Assembly: GCF_001280435.1 (NCBI RefSeq) | Contig: NZ_LBIP01000018.1 | Location: 62,001-126,000 of the forward strand | DNA: 64,000 bases | Origin: Mangrovimonas xylaniphaga | GTDB lineage: Bacteria; Bacteroidota; Bacteroidia; Flavobacteriales; Flavobacteriaceae | Direction of reading: 5' to 3' | Shown: piece after piece, positions 18,341 to 26,665 of the stretch | Numbering within the stretch: the first letter of the stretch is position 1 | How the letters are laid out: every line of letters begins with the position of its first letter | Position numbers and translations under genes: made by a program | Notes under the pieces: model-generated | Seen by the model: only the letters and a program-made list of their open reading frames with translations | What the model was told of the DNA's origin: nothing | The model's database searches: none

Positions 18341-19144
18341 ATGTCTAAAGTTGTGCTCATTACCGGAGGGTCTTCCGGAATAGGGAAATCCATAGGAGAA
18401 TTTTTAACGTCAAAGGGATACCAGGTGTACGGTACCAGTAGAAATCCAGATCGATACGCCAACAGTAAGTTTCCGCTTATTGCTTTGGATGTTTCCAATT
18501 TGGAAACCATTTCAAAGGCAGTTGCCCATGTCATAGAGAAAGAAGGGAAGTTGGAGGTTTTGGTAAATAATGCAGGAGCAGGTATTACAGGACCTATTGA
18601 GGAAATTCCGGATGCAGAAATCAAACGAAATTTTGAAACCAATTTTTTTGGTCCAATCAATGTGATCAAGGCCGTGTTGCCACAGATGCGCAAACAAAAT
18701 TCAGGGTTGATTATAAATGTAACCTCTATAGCAGGTTATATGGGATTGCCTTACCGAGGCATTTACAGTGCCAGTAAAGGTGCTTTGGAATTGGTGACAG
18801 AGGCTTTTAGAATGGAGATTAAAGATTTCAATATTAAAATGACCAATGTGGCTCCAGGTGATTTTGCCACCAATATTGCCGCAGGAAGGTTTCATGCCCC
18901 TGTTTTGGAAGAATCTCCATACAAGGAACCTTATGGAAATACCTTAAAATTGATGGATGCCCATGTAGATGAAGGAAAAGACCCAATGCTTATGGCCAAA
19001 GCCATCCATAAAATCATAGAAAATCCTAATCCTAAAATCCATTATAAAGTGGGGGAATTTATGCAGAAGTTTTCCATTGTTTTAAAGCGAATTTTGCCTG
19101 ATAAAGTTTACGAAAAACTACTGCTAAATCATTATAAATTGTAA
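18341..19144 (+). CDS. Short-chain dehydrogenase/reductase
   Basis: This 267-residue classical SDR has the Rossmann dinucleotide motif TGGSSGIG (about residues 8-15), the NNAG motif, the catalytic Ser in VTSIAGYMG and the YxxxK motif in YSASKGAL. The Arg in TSRNPDRY after the second strand points to NADP(H). The C-terminal part resembles ketosteroid- or sphinganine-type SDRs in Bacteroidota, but the substrate is unknown. The ATG at 18341 gives the normal N-terminus; an upstream in-frame ATG would add 19 residues unlike the family. Its stop codon overlaps a probable promoter for the aldolase gene. Confidence 0.92.
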   Translation: MSKVVLITGGSSGIGKSIGEFLTSKGYQVYGTSRNPDRYANSKFPLIALDVSNLETISKAVAHVIEKEGKLEVLVNNAGAGITGPIEEIPDAEIKRNFETNFFGPINVIKAVLPQMRKQNSGLIINVTSIAGYMGLPYRGIYSASKGALELVTEAFRMEIKDFNIKMTNVAPGDFATNIAAGRFHAPVLEESPYKEPYGNTLKLMDAHVDEGKDPMLMAKAIHKIIENPNPKIHYKVGEFMQKFSIVLKRILPDKVYEKLLLNHYKL

Positions 19145-19149
19145 TTTTG
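19142..19149 (+). promoter_or_regulatory. -7 promoter element of the aldolase gene
   Basis: TAATTTTG is an exact TAnnTTTG match and begins with the TAA stop codon of the dehydrogenase gene. It ends 38 bases before the aldolase start. No TTG at -33 is evident. Confidence 0.5.
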
Positions 19150-19187
19150 CGAGAGATTTAATAATCAACTTTAAATAAACAATAAAC

Positions 19188-19841
19188 ATGAAATTTTTTA
19201 TAGACACAGCTAATTTAGATCAAATTAGAGAGGCACAGGAATTAGGTATTTTAGATGGTGTAACAACCAACCCTTCATTAATGGCCAAAGAAGGTATTAC
19301 AGGTGTTGACAACATTATGAAGCACTATGTGGATATCTGCAATATTGTTGATGGAGATGTAAGTGCCGAGGTAATTTCTACAGATTTTGAAGGAATGGTA
19401 AGAGAAGGTGAGGCTTTAGCTGAGTTGCACGACCAAATCGTAATCAAATTGCCAATGATTAAAGACGGAATCAAGGCTTGTAAATATTTTAGCGACAAAG
19501 GAATTAAAACAAACGTAACTTTGGTGTTCTCTCCAGGGCAAGCGTTATTGGCTGCTAAAGCAGGAGCAACGTATGTGTCTCCGTTTATTGGTCGTTTGGA
19601 CGATATTTCTACAGATGGTTTGAACCTTATTGCTGAAATCCGTCAGATTTTTGATAACTATGGTTTCGAAACTGAAATTTTAGCGGCTTCTGTGCGTCAC
19701 ACAATGCACGTGATTGACTGTGCTAAACTTGGTGCAGACGTAATGACTGGTCCATTAAGCGCTATTACAGGTTTGTTGAGCCACCCATTGACTGATATAG
19801 GTCTTGAGAAATTTTTAGCTGACTATAAAAAAGGAAACTAA
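19188..19841 (+). CDS. fsa: Transaldolase / fructose-6-phosphate aldolase family
   Basis: This 217-residue protein is a short-type class I aldolase of the TalC/FSA subfamily. Typical segments are [29 protein letters not shown], and [20 protein letters not shown] with the neighbouring Schiff-base lysine region. The C-terminal [22 protein letters not shown] is also characteristic. Enzymes of this length act as transaldolase in the non-oxidative pentose phosphate pathway of many bacteria; fructose-6-phosphate aldolase activity cannot be excluded. It has its own promoter and a strong terminator. Codon use is that of a well-expressed gene (few rare codons), as expected for central metabolism. Confidence 0.92.
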   Translation: MKFFIDTANLDQIREAQELGILDGVTTNPSLMAKEGITGVDNIMKHYVDICNIVDGDVSAEVISTDFEGMVREGEALAELHDQIVIKLPMIKDGIKACKYFSDKGIKTNVTLVFSPGQALLAAKAGATYVSPFIGRLDDISTDGLNLIAEIRQIFDNYGFETEILAASVRHTMHVIDCAKLGADVMTGPLSAITGLLSHPLTDIGLEKFLADYKKGN

Positions 19842-19866
19842 GAATACTCCATAGATAAATAAAAAA

Positions 19867-19890
19867 AGCTCCTAAAGAAATTTAGGAGCT
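19867..19890 (+). terminator. Terminator of the aldolase gene
   Basis: A perfect 10-bp stem (AGCTCCTAAA/TTTAGGAGCT) with a GAAA loop is followed by seven T residues. A-rich sequence in front lets it also serve the minus-strand gene ending at 19922. Confidence 0.9.
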
Positions 19891-19921
19891 TTTTTTATGC
19901 TATAATTGAACCTTTCCTCTT

Positions 19922-21346
19922 TTATTTTTGGGCAACTAACTTTTCAAAATTGCTCTGAAATTCTTCACTATATAAACTGTTTTTGGATGAGATGATTTGG
20001 CCTGAGCCATCAACCAAGAAAATGGTGTATACAGAGTTTGTAATTAAAGTTTTGATTCCTTCATTTAAGTTCTCAAAACGATATTCATTTTGTGGAGTAA
20101 ACTTAGTACGTTTCAAAGTATTTTTCCAGTACATATTGTTTTCATCGTTAATATTGATAGCGATAATGTTTAGGTCTGGATATTTGTCCTGTAACTTTTT
20201 GGTGCGATAATAAAGGTTTTTGTGATTTAGGTCGAAGTTGGAAGACCAAAAGTAAATGATAGTAGGCTTGTCTATTAAAGATTTCAAGCTATGCGGTTCG
20301 TCATTGAAATTGATCAAAGTAAGATCTGGAATTGGTTGCCCAGGTTTCAATCGGTTCAATTTGTCTACCACAGTCTTAATATCCTTTTTATCAATGTCAC
20401 TGGTGGTTTTTTGCAAATAGGAGGCTAACAACTGATTGGTTTCAGAGGGCGTGTCCGTCATATAAAGGGACTCCCTAACATTCATTTTCAATAAATAGTT
20501 TTTGATGGGATCCACGTTTACCAAACTATCGATTAGTTCCAATTTTTTCAAATTGTAGTTTAAGGATTGTCTATCAAAATACTTATGCTGATCAGTGTTT
20601 TTGTAATAAGAGCTAAGGGCTAAATTGTTAAAATGTGCCAACAGAAAACGGTTGTAAGTGGCGCATTCCCTTAAGTCTTTAAAATTATAGTTAATATCCT
20701 TTCTAAAATTGTAAAAGTGTTCTGGTAAATCTTTGTAATGCACCAATTTGCTGTCGCCAAAATAACCAAAAGGGTAGGCTTCTTTATAGAAGTAAGTATT
20801 GTAGTTAATGTTGGCTTCTGCTATATTTTTAAAGAAATCGGAGGAGGGGTACTTTTCCAAAAACTCATTGAGGTGAGCCAATTTTTCTTCCTTTTTGGTA
20901 TTTAAATAGCTTTCAAATTCCTCTGGAGGCATCTGGAAGAACTCTTTTTTGTGCATGTCCTCATTTTCATCTTCCAAAAATGATTTAATAAGGTAGTTGT
21001 TCTTTTTTGAGCCAATTCCTGTAAATACCAAGGACTCGTCAAAATCCAAGGTGTTTAGCCTTAGCATGATACTGTCTTTAGGTTCTAAAAGTACCAATTG
21101 GTATTCACCCCCATGCAAAAAGGCATATAGACCAGATTCTACATGGTCTATTTTTTTGAAGAACCTGTTTTCTTCATCCAAATACATGGTATCTACTTGA
21201 CCTTCTTCTAAGTGGAGGGTTACATAATTTTTCTTAGGATTGATAATTTCCCCTCCAAAATATGCATAGTCTTCGGGAGCCAATGTGGTATCCATACATC
21301 CCGTAAAAAACACTGATACTATAAGGGGTATTATGTAAAACTTCAT
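19922..21346 (-). CDS. TlpA-like thioredoxin-fold lipoprotein without redox cysteines
   Basis: This 474-residue protein is a lipoprotein (signal ending VFFTGC, Cys17). The first 110 residues are beta-rich and resemble the DUF4369-type N-terminus of Bacteroidota TlpA proteins (GGEIINPKKNYVTLHL). A helical middle follows (about 120-320). The C-terminal third has the thioredoxin fold (PTIIYFWSSNF, then LNIIAINI and the VDGSGQIISSK turn). The active-site position reads WSSNF (367-371) where redox TlpA proteins have WCxxC, so it cannot do thiol exchange. A structural or binding role in the periplasm is likely. Confidence 0.82.
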   Translation of the reverse strand: MKFYIIPLIVSVFFTGCMDTTLAPEDYAYFGGEIINPKKNYVTLHLEEGQVDTMYLDEENRFFKKIDHVESGLYAFLHGGEYQLVLLEPKDSIMLRLNTLDFDESLVFTGIGSKKNNYLIKSFLEDENEDMHKKEFFQMPPEEFESYLNTKKEEKLAHLNEFLEKYPSSDFFKNIAEANINYNTYFYKEAYPFGYFGDSKLVHYKDLPEHFYNFRKDINYNFKDLRECATYNRFLLAHFNNLALSSYYKNTDQHKYFDRQSLNYNLKKLELIDSLVNVDPIKNYLLKMNVRESLYMTDTPSETNQLLASYLQKTTSDIDKKDIKTVVDKLNRLKPGQPIPDLTLINFNDEPHSLKSLIDKPTIIYFWSSNFDLNHKNLYYRTKKLQDKYPDLNIIAININDENNMYWKNTLKRTKFTPQNEYRFENLNEGIKTLITNSVYTIFLVDGSGQIISSKNSLYSEEFQSNFEKLVAQK

Positions 21347-21508
21347 AGCGGTAACTTAATGTAGGCTGGTTATGGTCATAAACAAAAATAGACTAACAAT
21401 TCTATTTCTCTTGTTAAGGCGCTGTTAAAAGTTATGTAGTCCTAGGCTTTCAAAGGCTTTATGCCTTCAAAAAAGGAATAGATGTTTCATCTTGTGGATT
21501 CATTTGTC

Positions 21509-21516
21509 TACTTTTG
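21509..21516 (+). promoter_or_regulatory. -7 promoter element of the ABC-F gene
   Basis: TACTTTTG is an exact TAnnTTTG match ending 22 bases before the chosen start codon at 21539. It lies downstream of the first in-frame ATG at 21482, which supports the later start. Confidence 0.6.
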
Positions 21517-21538
21517 CAAAAAATTAAAACAAATTATT

Positions 21539-23164
21539 ATGCTATCAGTTTCTAATCTTTCAGTTCAGTTTGGTAAACGAATTCTATTCGACGAGGTAAA
21601 TACAACCTTCGCCCAAGGGAACTGTTACGGTATTATTGGAGCAAACGGAGCAGGAAAGTCTACGTTTTTAAGGATATTATCTGGGAAAATGGATCCAACT
21701 TCTGGACATGTGCATTTGGAACCAGGAAAACGTATGAGTGTGTTGGAACAAAACCATAACTTATATGATGAGCATACCGTGTTGGAAACCATCATTATGG
21801 GAAACAAACCTTTATATAATTTAAAGACCCAAATTGATGCTTTGTATGCCGATTATACCGATGAGAATGCTGAGAAAATTGGAGAGCTTCAGGTGCAGTT
21901 TGAAGAAATGAATGGTTGGAATGCCGATAGTGATGCCGCAGCCATGCTTTCAAACTTAGGGATCAAGGAAGATTTGCATTATATGTTGATGAAGGATTTG
22001 GATGGTAAGCAAAAGGTACGTGTGCTTTTGGCACAGGCCCTTTTTGGAAATCCAGATGTATTGATCATGGATGAGCCTACCAACGACCTGGATTATGAAA
22101 CTATTTCTTGGTTGGAAAACTTCTTAGCAGATTATAACAACTGTGTCATTGTGGTATCTCACGACCGTCACTTCTTGGATGCGGTTTGTACTCATATTTC
22201 TGATATCGATTTTGGAAAAATCACCCATTATTCAGGAAACTATACGTTCTGGTATGAGTCTTCTCAGCTGGCAGCTAGACAAAGAGCGCAACAAAACAAA
22301 AAGGCTGAGGAAAAGAAAAAGGAGTTGGAAGAGTTTATCCGTCGTTTTTCTGCCAACGTTGCCAAGTCCAAACAGGCAACCAGTAGAAAGAAAATGATTG
22401 ACAAGTTGAATATTTCTGAAATCAAGCCTTCAAGCCGACGTTATCCTGCCATTATTTTTGAGCGTGATAGAGAAGCCGGAGATCAAATTTTGAATATTGA
22501 AAACCTATCTGCTTCCCAAGATGGCGATTTGTTGTTCCAAAATGTGGACATCAATTTGGCAAAAGGTGATAAAGTTGTGGTGTATTCTAAAGATTCCAGA
22601 GCGACCACAGCGTTCTACCAAATCCTCAATGGAAAAATGGAAGCGGATTCCGGAAGCTATGCTTGGGGGGTAACCACATCTCAGTCTTATTTGCCATTGG
22701 ATAACAGCGAATATTTTGAGAATAAATTGAGTCTTGTGGATTGGTTACGTCAATGGGCAACAACCGAAGAGGAGAGAGAAGAGGTATACATTAGAGGTTT
22801 CCTTGGAAAGATGATCTTCAGTGGAGAAGAGGCCTTAAAGACTGCAGACGTATTATCTGGAGGTGAAAAAGTACGTTGTATGCTAAGTAGAATGATGATG
22901 ATGAGAGCCAACGTATTGATGCTTGATGAGCCAACAAACCACCTGGATTTGGAAAGTATTACTGCTTTTAACAATTCACTTAAAAACTTTAAAGGAACTG
23001 TATTGTTCACAACTCATGACCACGAATTTGCCCAAACAGTTGCAAACCGAGTGATTGAGTTGACTCCAAATGGAATTATTGATAGATACTTAACGTTTGA
23101 TGAGTACATGAGCGATAAGAAAATAAAGGAGCAAAGAGAAAAAATGTATGCTATTGAAGCGTAG
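21539..23164 (+). CDS. ABC-F family ATPase, YbiT-like
   Basis: ABC-F proteins bind the ribosomal E site and act in translation quality control or antibiotic protection. The 541-residue protein has two ATPase domains joined by a charged helical linker (about 245-300). Domain 1 has Walker A GANGAGKST (34-42) and Walker B LIMDEPTNDLD, but its signature reads LDGKQ (154-158). Domain 2 has an intact signature LSGGE (439-443) and Walker B MLDEPTNHLD, but its Walker A is replaced by YSKDSRATT (349-357) with no lysine. The ATP site built from the two altered motifs should be inactive. The gene is not next to a resistance locus, so a housekeeping role is likely. Confidence 0.93.
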   Translation: MLSVSNLSVQFGKRILFDEVNTTFAQGNCYGIIGANGAGKSTFLRILSGKMDPTSGHVHLEPGKRMSVLEQNHNLYDEHTVLETIIMGNKPLYNLKTQIDALYADYTDENAEKIGELQVQFEEMNGWNADSDAAAMLSNLGIKEDLHYMLMKDLDGKQKVRVLLAQALFGNPDVLIMDEPTNDLDYETISWLENFLADYNNCVIVVSHDRHFLDAVCTHISDIDFGKITHYSGNYTFWYESSQLAARQRAQQNKKAEEKKKELEEFIRRFSANVAKSKQATSRKKMIDKLNISEIKPSSRRYPAIIFERDREAGDQILNIENLSASQDGDLLFQNVDINLAKGDKVVVYSKDSRATTAFYQILNGKMEADSGSYAWGVTTSQSYLPLDNSEYFENKLSLVDWLRQWATTEEEREEVYIRGFLGKMIFSGEEALKTADVLSGGEKVRCMLSRMMMMRANVLMLDEPTNHLDLESITAFNNSLKNFKGTVLFTTHDHEFAQTVANRVIELTPNGIIDRYLTFDEYMSDKKIKEQREKMYAIEA

Positions 23165-23190
23165 TTTTTCAATTTGAACACATAAAAAAA

Positions 23191-23211
23191 AGCCTGAGAT
23201 TTTCTCAGGCT
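23191..23211. terminator. Bidirectional terminator
   Basis: A perfect 9-bp stem (AGCCTGAGA/TCTCAGGCT) with a TTT loop is flanked by an A-run on the left and a T-run on the right. It serves the ABC-F gene and the convergent small gene ending at 23216, whose stop codon lies in the T-run. Confidence 0.9.
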
Positions 23212-23215
23212 TTTT

Positions 23216-23452
23216 TTATGCTTCCATTTCAGACCTTACCAATTCCACTACAGGAACTGCCTTGTCCAATTCGTCCTTGTGGACGTAAAGTTCCTGGAAC
23301 CCTTGTATGGAAGAACCAAAGCCCGCCAGTCTGCCAGATTCCGATTCATCCTTAATTATGGGTTCAATACCTATTTCTTCCAACCTGGTCATCATGAGCT
23401 GTACCATAATGAAATTACCGGAGAAAATTTTTATGTAGTTGTCTTCGCTCAT
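23216..23452 (-). CDS. DUF2007 domain protein
   Basis: This 78-residue cytosolic protein matches the small DUF2007 (putative signal-transducing, PII-like ferredoxin-fold) family: an opening strand (YIKIFSGNFIMVQLMMTRLEE), a middle IEPIIKDESESGRL, and the closing FQELYVHKDELDKAVPVVEL. No function is established for stand-alone members. It lies at the end of a minus-strand run that starts with peroxiredoxin, but a terminator (23555-23581) separates it from that group. Confidence 0.82.
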   Translation of the reverse strand: MSEDNYIKIFSGNFIMVQLMMTRLEEIGIEPIIKDESESGRLAGFGSSIQGFQELYVHKDELDKAVPVVELVRSEMEA

Positions 23453-23554
23453 TGTAAGTGAATTTTATGTACTTAAGATACGAAAAATTGAGTTATTGAG
23501 GGGGGGATTTTTTAAGATTTGCGGGAAGTATAAATGCCTATAAAAAATGAAAAA

Positions 23555-23581
23555 GCCTTTGAAAGTAGATGTTTCAAAGGC
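23555..23581 (-). terminator. Terminator of the redox cluster
   Basis: A perfect 10-bp stem (GCCTTTGAAA/TTTCAAAGGC) with a 7-base loop is followed on the minus strand by TTTTTCATTTTTT. It lies just past the DUF6952 gene. Confidence 0.85.
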
Positions 23582-23607
23582 CTTAACTATATTGTTTGTC
23601 GACAGGG

Positions 23608-23865
23608 TTACTTGTCAATAGATCCTAGTACACGTTTCATAAAGCCATTTAGGGCTTCTTTTTTAGGAGTACCTTCCTTAATCAATTTGTGGACTTCAAC
23701 GGCTCCATACATGTTGGAGATCAACTCGCCAATAACGTCCAATTCTTCATCCTTAAGAGAAGGAACCTCTGTAAGGGCTTCAAGGGTTTCGATGGCTTCA
23801 ATTACGAAGTCCTCGTCGTTTTCCTCTATAAATTCTGTTAAATGCTTAATTACAGGTAATTTCAT
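23608..23865 (-). CDS. DUF6952 family protein
   Basis: This 85-residue acidic, all-helical protein matches the small DUF6952 family found next to thioredoxin and peroxiredoxin genes in Flavobacteria. The start is MKLPVIKHLTEFIEEND and the second helix pair includes GELISNMYGAVEVHKLI. There is no cysteine and no membrane segment. It follows the thioredoxin gene by 28 bases, is last in the peroxiredoxin-thioredoxin group and is closed by a terminator. A role as a partner of these two enzymes is suggested by position only. Confidence 0.8.
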   Translation of the reverse strand: MKLPVIKHLTEFIEENDEDFVIEAIETLEALTEVPSLKDEELDVIGELISNMYGAVEVHKLIKEGTPKKEALNGFMKRVLGSIDK

Positions 23866-23893
23866 TGCTTATAGATTTTTTGCAAATAATGCT

Positions 23894-24202
23894 TTAAACG
23901 ACTTCCGATACTAGGCCTTGTAAAACCTCAAACTTGTTGGTTTGCACTTGGTTTACAAACGCTCCATTTTTAAACGTTGCAAAAGTAGGTAAGTTGTCTA
24001 CGTTTGCCAGCTTTCTAGATTCTGGGAATTTTTCGGCATCTGCCACTACAAAAGCAGTGTTTTCGTTTTCTGAAGCCAATTTCTTGAATTTTGGTTTCAT
24101 GATTCGGCAGTTACCACACCACGTTGCTGAATATTGTACTACAACAGTGTCGTTTGAGTTGATGATGTCCTGTAAGTTATCTTGATTTAATTCTTGTACC
24201 AT
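23894..24202 (-). CDS. Thioredoxin family protein
   Basis: This 102-residue protein is a single thioredoxin domain. The active site is WCGNC (Cys29-Cys32), a variant of the usual WCGPC, and the cis-Pro lies in DNLPTF. It has no signal peptide, so it is cytosolic. It lies 86 bases downstream of peroxiredoxin and 28 bases upstream of DUF6952 on the same strand. It probably reduces the neighbouring peroxiredoxin; the Asn in place of Pro in the CxxC should make it more oxidising than ordinary thioredoxin. Confidence 0.92.
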   Translation of the reverse strand: MVQELNQDNLQDIINSNDTVVVQYSATWCGNCRIMKPKFKKLASENENTAFVVADAEKFPESRKLANVDNLPTFATFKNGAFVNQVQTNKFEVLQGLVSEVV

Positions 24203-24288
24203 AATGAAAAGTTTATGATTGTGAGTAGGATATCAAAGTAGGCCAATGGCCTTGGCCCACTTTGATTTAAATTTTGTTGTTGCTCTTA

Positions 24289-24927
24289 TTAGTGAGAAGC
24301 CAAGTAGCTAGCAACACCATCTCTGTTGGCGTTCATAGCATCTTTACCTTCTTCCCAGTTTGCTGGACAAACTTCACCTTTTTCTTGAACGTGAGTTAAG
24401 GCATCGATTAAACGTAAGTATTCACCAACGTTTCTTCCTAATGGCATGTTGTTGATGCTCTCGTGTTGTACAGTTCCTTCTTCATCGATAATGTATGTAG
24501 CTCTGTAGGTTACGTTGTCACCTTCAACAGTTACAACACCAGTTTCTTCGTTGTAAGTTTCGTTTGTGATATCTAAGATTCCAAGAGTAGAAGCAAGGTT
24601 TCTGTTAGAATCAGCCAAGATTGGGTAAGTTACACCTTCAATACCTCCGTTGTCTTTTGCAGTGTTCAACCATGCAAAGTGAACTTCCGGAGTGTCGCAA
24701 GAAGCTCCAATTACAATAGTATTGCGCTTTTCAAATTCAGCCATAGCAGCTTGGAATGCGTGCAACTCAGTAGGGCATACAAAAGTAAAGTCTTTTGGGT
24801 ACCAAAATAAAACTACTTTTTTCTTGTTGTTTACCGCTTCTTCAAGAACGTTGATTTTATAGGTGTCACCCATTTCGTTCATTGCGTCTACGTTTAAATT
24901 TGGAAATTTTTTTCCTACAAATGCCAT
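24289..24927 (-). CDS. Peroxiredoxin, typical 2-Cys type
   Basis: This 212-residue protein reduces peroxides with cysteine thiols. The peroxidatic Cys51 is in FTFVCPTEL and the resolving Cys187 is in GEVCPANW, the arrangement of AhpC/Prx1-type dimers. Arg in the C-terminal half (TYRATYIIDEEG) completes the active site. No flavoprotein AhpF is nearby; the adjacent thioredoxin is the likely reductant. A -7 element (TATATTTG) lies 35 bases upstream. Favoured codon use suggests strong expression. Confidence 0.95.
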   Translation of the reverse strand: MAFVGKKFPNLNVDAMNEMGDTYKINVLEEAVNNKKKVVLFWYPKDFTFVCPTELHAFQAAMAEFEKRNTIVIGASCDTPEVHFAWLNTAKDNGGIEGVTYPILADSNRNLASTLGILDITNETYNEETGVVTVEGDNVTYRATYIIDEEGTVQHESINNMPLGRNVGEYLRLIDALTHVQEKGEVCPANWEEGKDAMNANRDGVASYLASH

Positions 24928-24962
24928 AATAGTATATTTAATTGTTAGTAATTTTCTGGATG

Positions 24963-24970
24963 CAAATATA
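24963..24970 (-). promoter_or_regulatory. -7 promoter element of the redox cluster
   Basis: The minus strand reads TATATTTG, an exact TAnnTTTG match 35 bases before the peroxiredoxin start codon. No OxyR-like symmetric site was recognised nearby. Confidence 0.55.
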
Positions 24971-25072
24971 CTACTTCATGTAGGTTTATAGAGGTTGCAT
25001 GATTTTAAATATTTATTAAATAATAGCTTTATTCAATGGGAATAATTTAGAAGTATAGTTTTTGATTATTTG

Positions 25073-26563
25073 TTAAAAATTGTCCTTCGAAATTTGCTTA
25101 ATCTTAATTTTAAAGGCTGCGTAGAACAAGGTCATAAACGGACTTAAATAATTGAAGAAGGCATAGCCTGCATACGATAAAGTGTCTACGCCCAACACGC
25201 CACTTTGGTAGGCACCACAAGTATTCCAAGGAACCAATACCGAAGTTACTGTTCCTGAGTCCTCAAGGGTGCGGCTAAGGTTTTCTGGGGCCAATCCTTT
25301 GTCTTCAAACGCTTTTTTATACATTCTTCCTGGAATTACCAAAGCCAAATATTGATCACTAGCAAGGGCGTTCAATCCAATACAGCTTATTACGGTACTT
25401 GCAAAAAGGCCGAAGACAGAGTCAAATAAATTTAATACCGCCTTACTGATTCTGGACAAGGCGCCAATGGCATCCATCACACCTCCAAAAACCATGGCGC
25501 AAAGAATCAGCCAAATGGTGCCTAACATACCGTACATTCCTCCGGAGGAGAACAAATCATTTAGTTCGGCACTGTTAGTGGTTATAGAAGTATCTACGGT
25601 AATGGCGGTCATGATACCTTTATAGGCAGAAAGAAAGTTTAATTCGGAAGCGCCTGTTATTTGTTGTACAATTTCAGGTTGAAAAATAAGGGCAAACACA
25701 CCGCCCAGTAAGGTTCCAGCCAAAAGTGCAGGTAAGGGAGGCGTCTTTTTTACAATCATAAAGATGACCAATGCAGGCACCAAAAATAGCCAAGGCGAAA
25801 TATGAAAGGCACTGTCTATAGCACTTAACATTTCTGTGGTATCGGTATCTCCTTTTACATCGAGAGAAATACTAATAATTACAAACAATACCAAAGTAAT
25901 GATAAGGGTTGGAATGGTGGTGTACATCATATATTTGATGTGTGAGAATAATTCGCCTCCAGCCATAGCTGGAGCTAAATTGGTGGTGTCGCTCAAAGGC
26001 GACATTTTATCTCCAAAATAGGCCCCTGAAATTACGGCTCCTGCTGTCATTCCCGGATTAATGCCCAAAGCATTTCCAATGCCTATAAGTGCAATCCCGA
26101 CGGTTGCAGAGGTAGTCCAGCTACTTCCCGTAGCTACCGATATAATGGCACAAATGATGACACAGGCAGGAAGAAAAATAGTGGGGCTTAAAATTTGCAG
26201 CCCGTAGTAAACCATGGATGGAATAATACCACTAATAAGCCATGTACCCGCTAAAGAGCCAACCAGAAGCAGGATTAAAATAGCACCAGAAGTAGACTTG
26301 ATGTTTTCGGCAACTTCCTCCATCATTTGATTAAAGGATACCTTATTGAAATAACCAACGATAGCCGCAACCGCCGCCCCCATAAGCAAAATGAATTGGT
26401 TACTTCCGCTAAGCGCATCATCACCAAAAGCTTCTGCCACATTGTACCCTAGCATTAACACCAATGCCATTACCGGGATTAAGGCTTCCCATATGCTTAA
26501 TTCTTTATTTTCTAAAATGTGTTCGTCTTGGGGTTGTGTGGGTTTTATTTCCTGGCTTTGCAT
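25073..26563 (-). CDS. nhaC: Na+/H+ antiporter NhaC
   Basis: This 496-residue polytopic membrane protein has about 12 hydrophobic segments and the NhaC-family pattern: GNALGINPGMTAGAVISGAYFGDKMSPLSDTTNLAPAM in the middle and the two-fold related DSGTVTSVLVPWNTCGAYQ near the end. Family members exchange Na+ for H+, sometimes coupled to organic solutes (malate/lactate). The N-terminal region is cytosolic and charged. It is divergent from a membrane hydrolase gene. No operon partner is seen. Confidence 0.93.
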   Translation of the reverse strand: MQSQEIKPTQPQDEHILENKELSIWEALIPVMALVLMLGYNVAEAFGDDALSGSNQFILLMGAAVAAIVGYFNKVSFNQMMEEVAENIKSTSGAILILLLVGSLAGTWLISGIIPSMVYYGLQILSPTIFLPACVIICAIISVATGSSWTTSATVGIALIGIGNALGINPGMTAGAVISGAYFGDKMSPLSDTTNLAPAMAGGELFSHIKYMMYTTIPTLIITLVLFVIISISLDVKGDTDTTEMLSAIDSAFHISPWLFLVPALVIFMIVKKTPPLPALLAGTLLGGVFALIFQPEIVQQITGASELNFLSAYKGIMTAITVDTSITTNSAELNDLFSSGGMYGMLGTIWLILCAMVFGGVMDAIGALSRISKAVLNLFDSVFGLFASTVISCIGLNALASDQYLALVIPGRMYKKAFEDKGLAPENLSRTLEDSGTVTSVLVPWNTCGAYQSGVLGVDTLSYAGYAFFNYLSPFMTLFYAAFKIKIKQISKDNF

Positions 26564-26637
26564 GGATGGCTTGCGTTTAGTATTGGAGATGTAATGTTAC
26601 GATTTTGAAAGGTATTCTGCAAATAGAAACAGTTGTG

Positions 26638-26645
26638 TACATTTG
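26638..26645 (+). promoter_or_regulatory. -7 promoter element of the DUF457-type gene
   Basis: TACATTTG is an exact TAnnTTTG match ending 20 bases before the start at 26666. Confidence 0.55.
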
Positions 26646-26665
26646 TCTTCAGTTGAAAAAAATAT

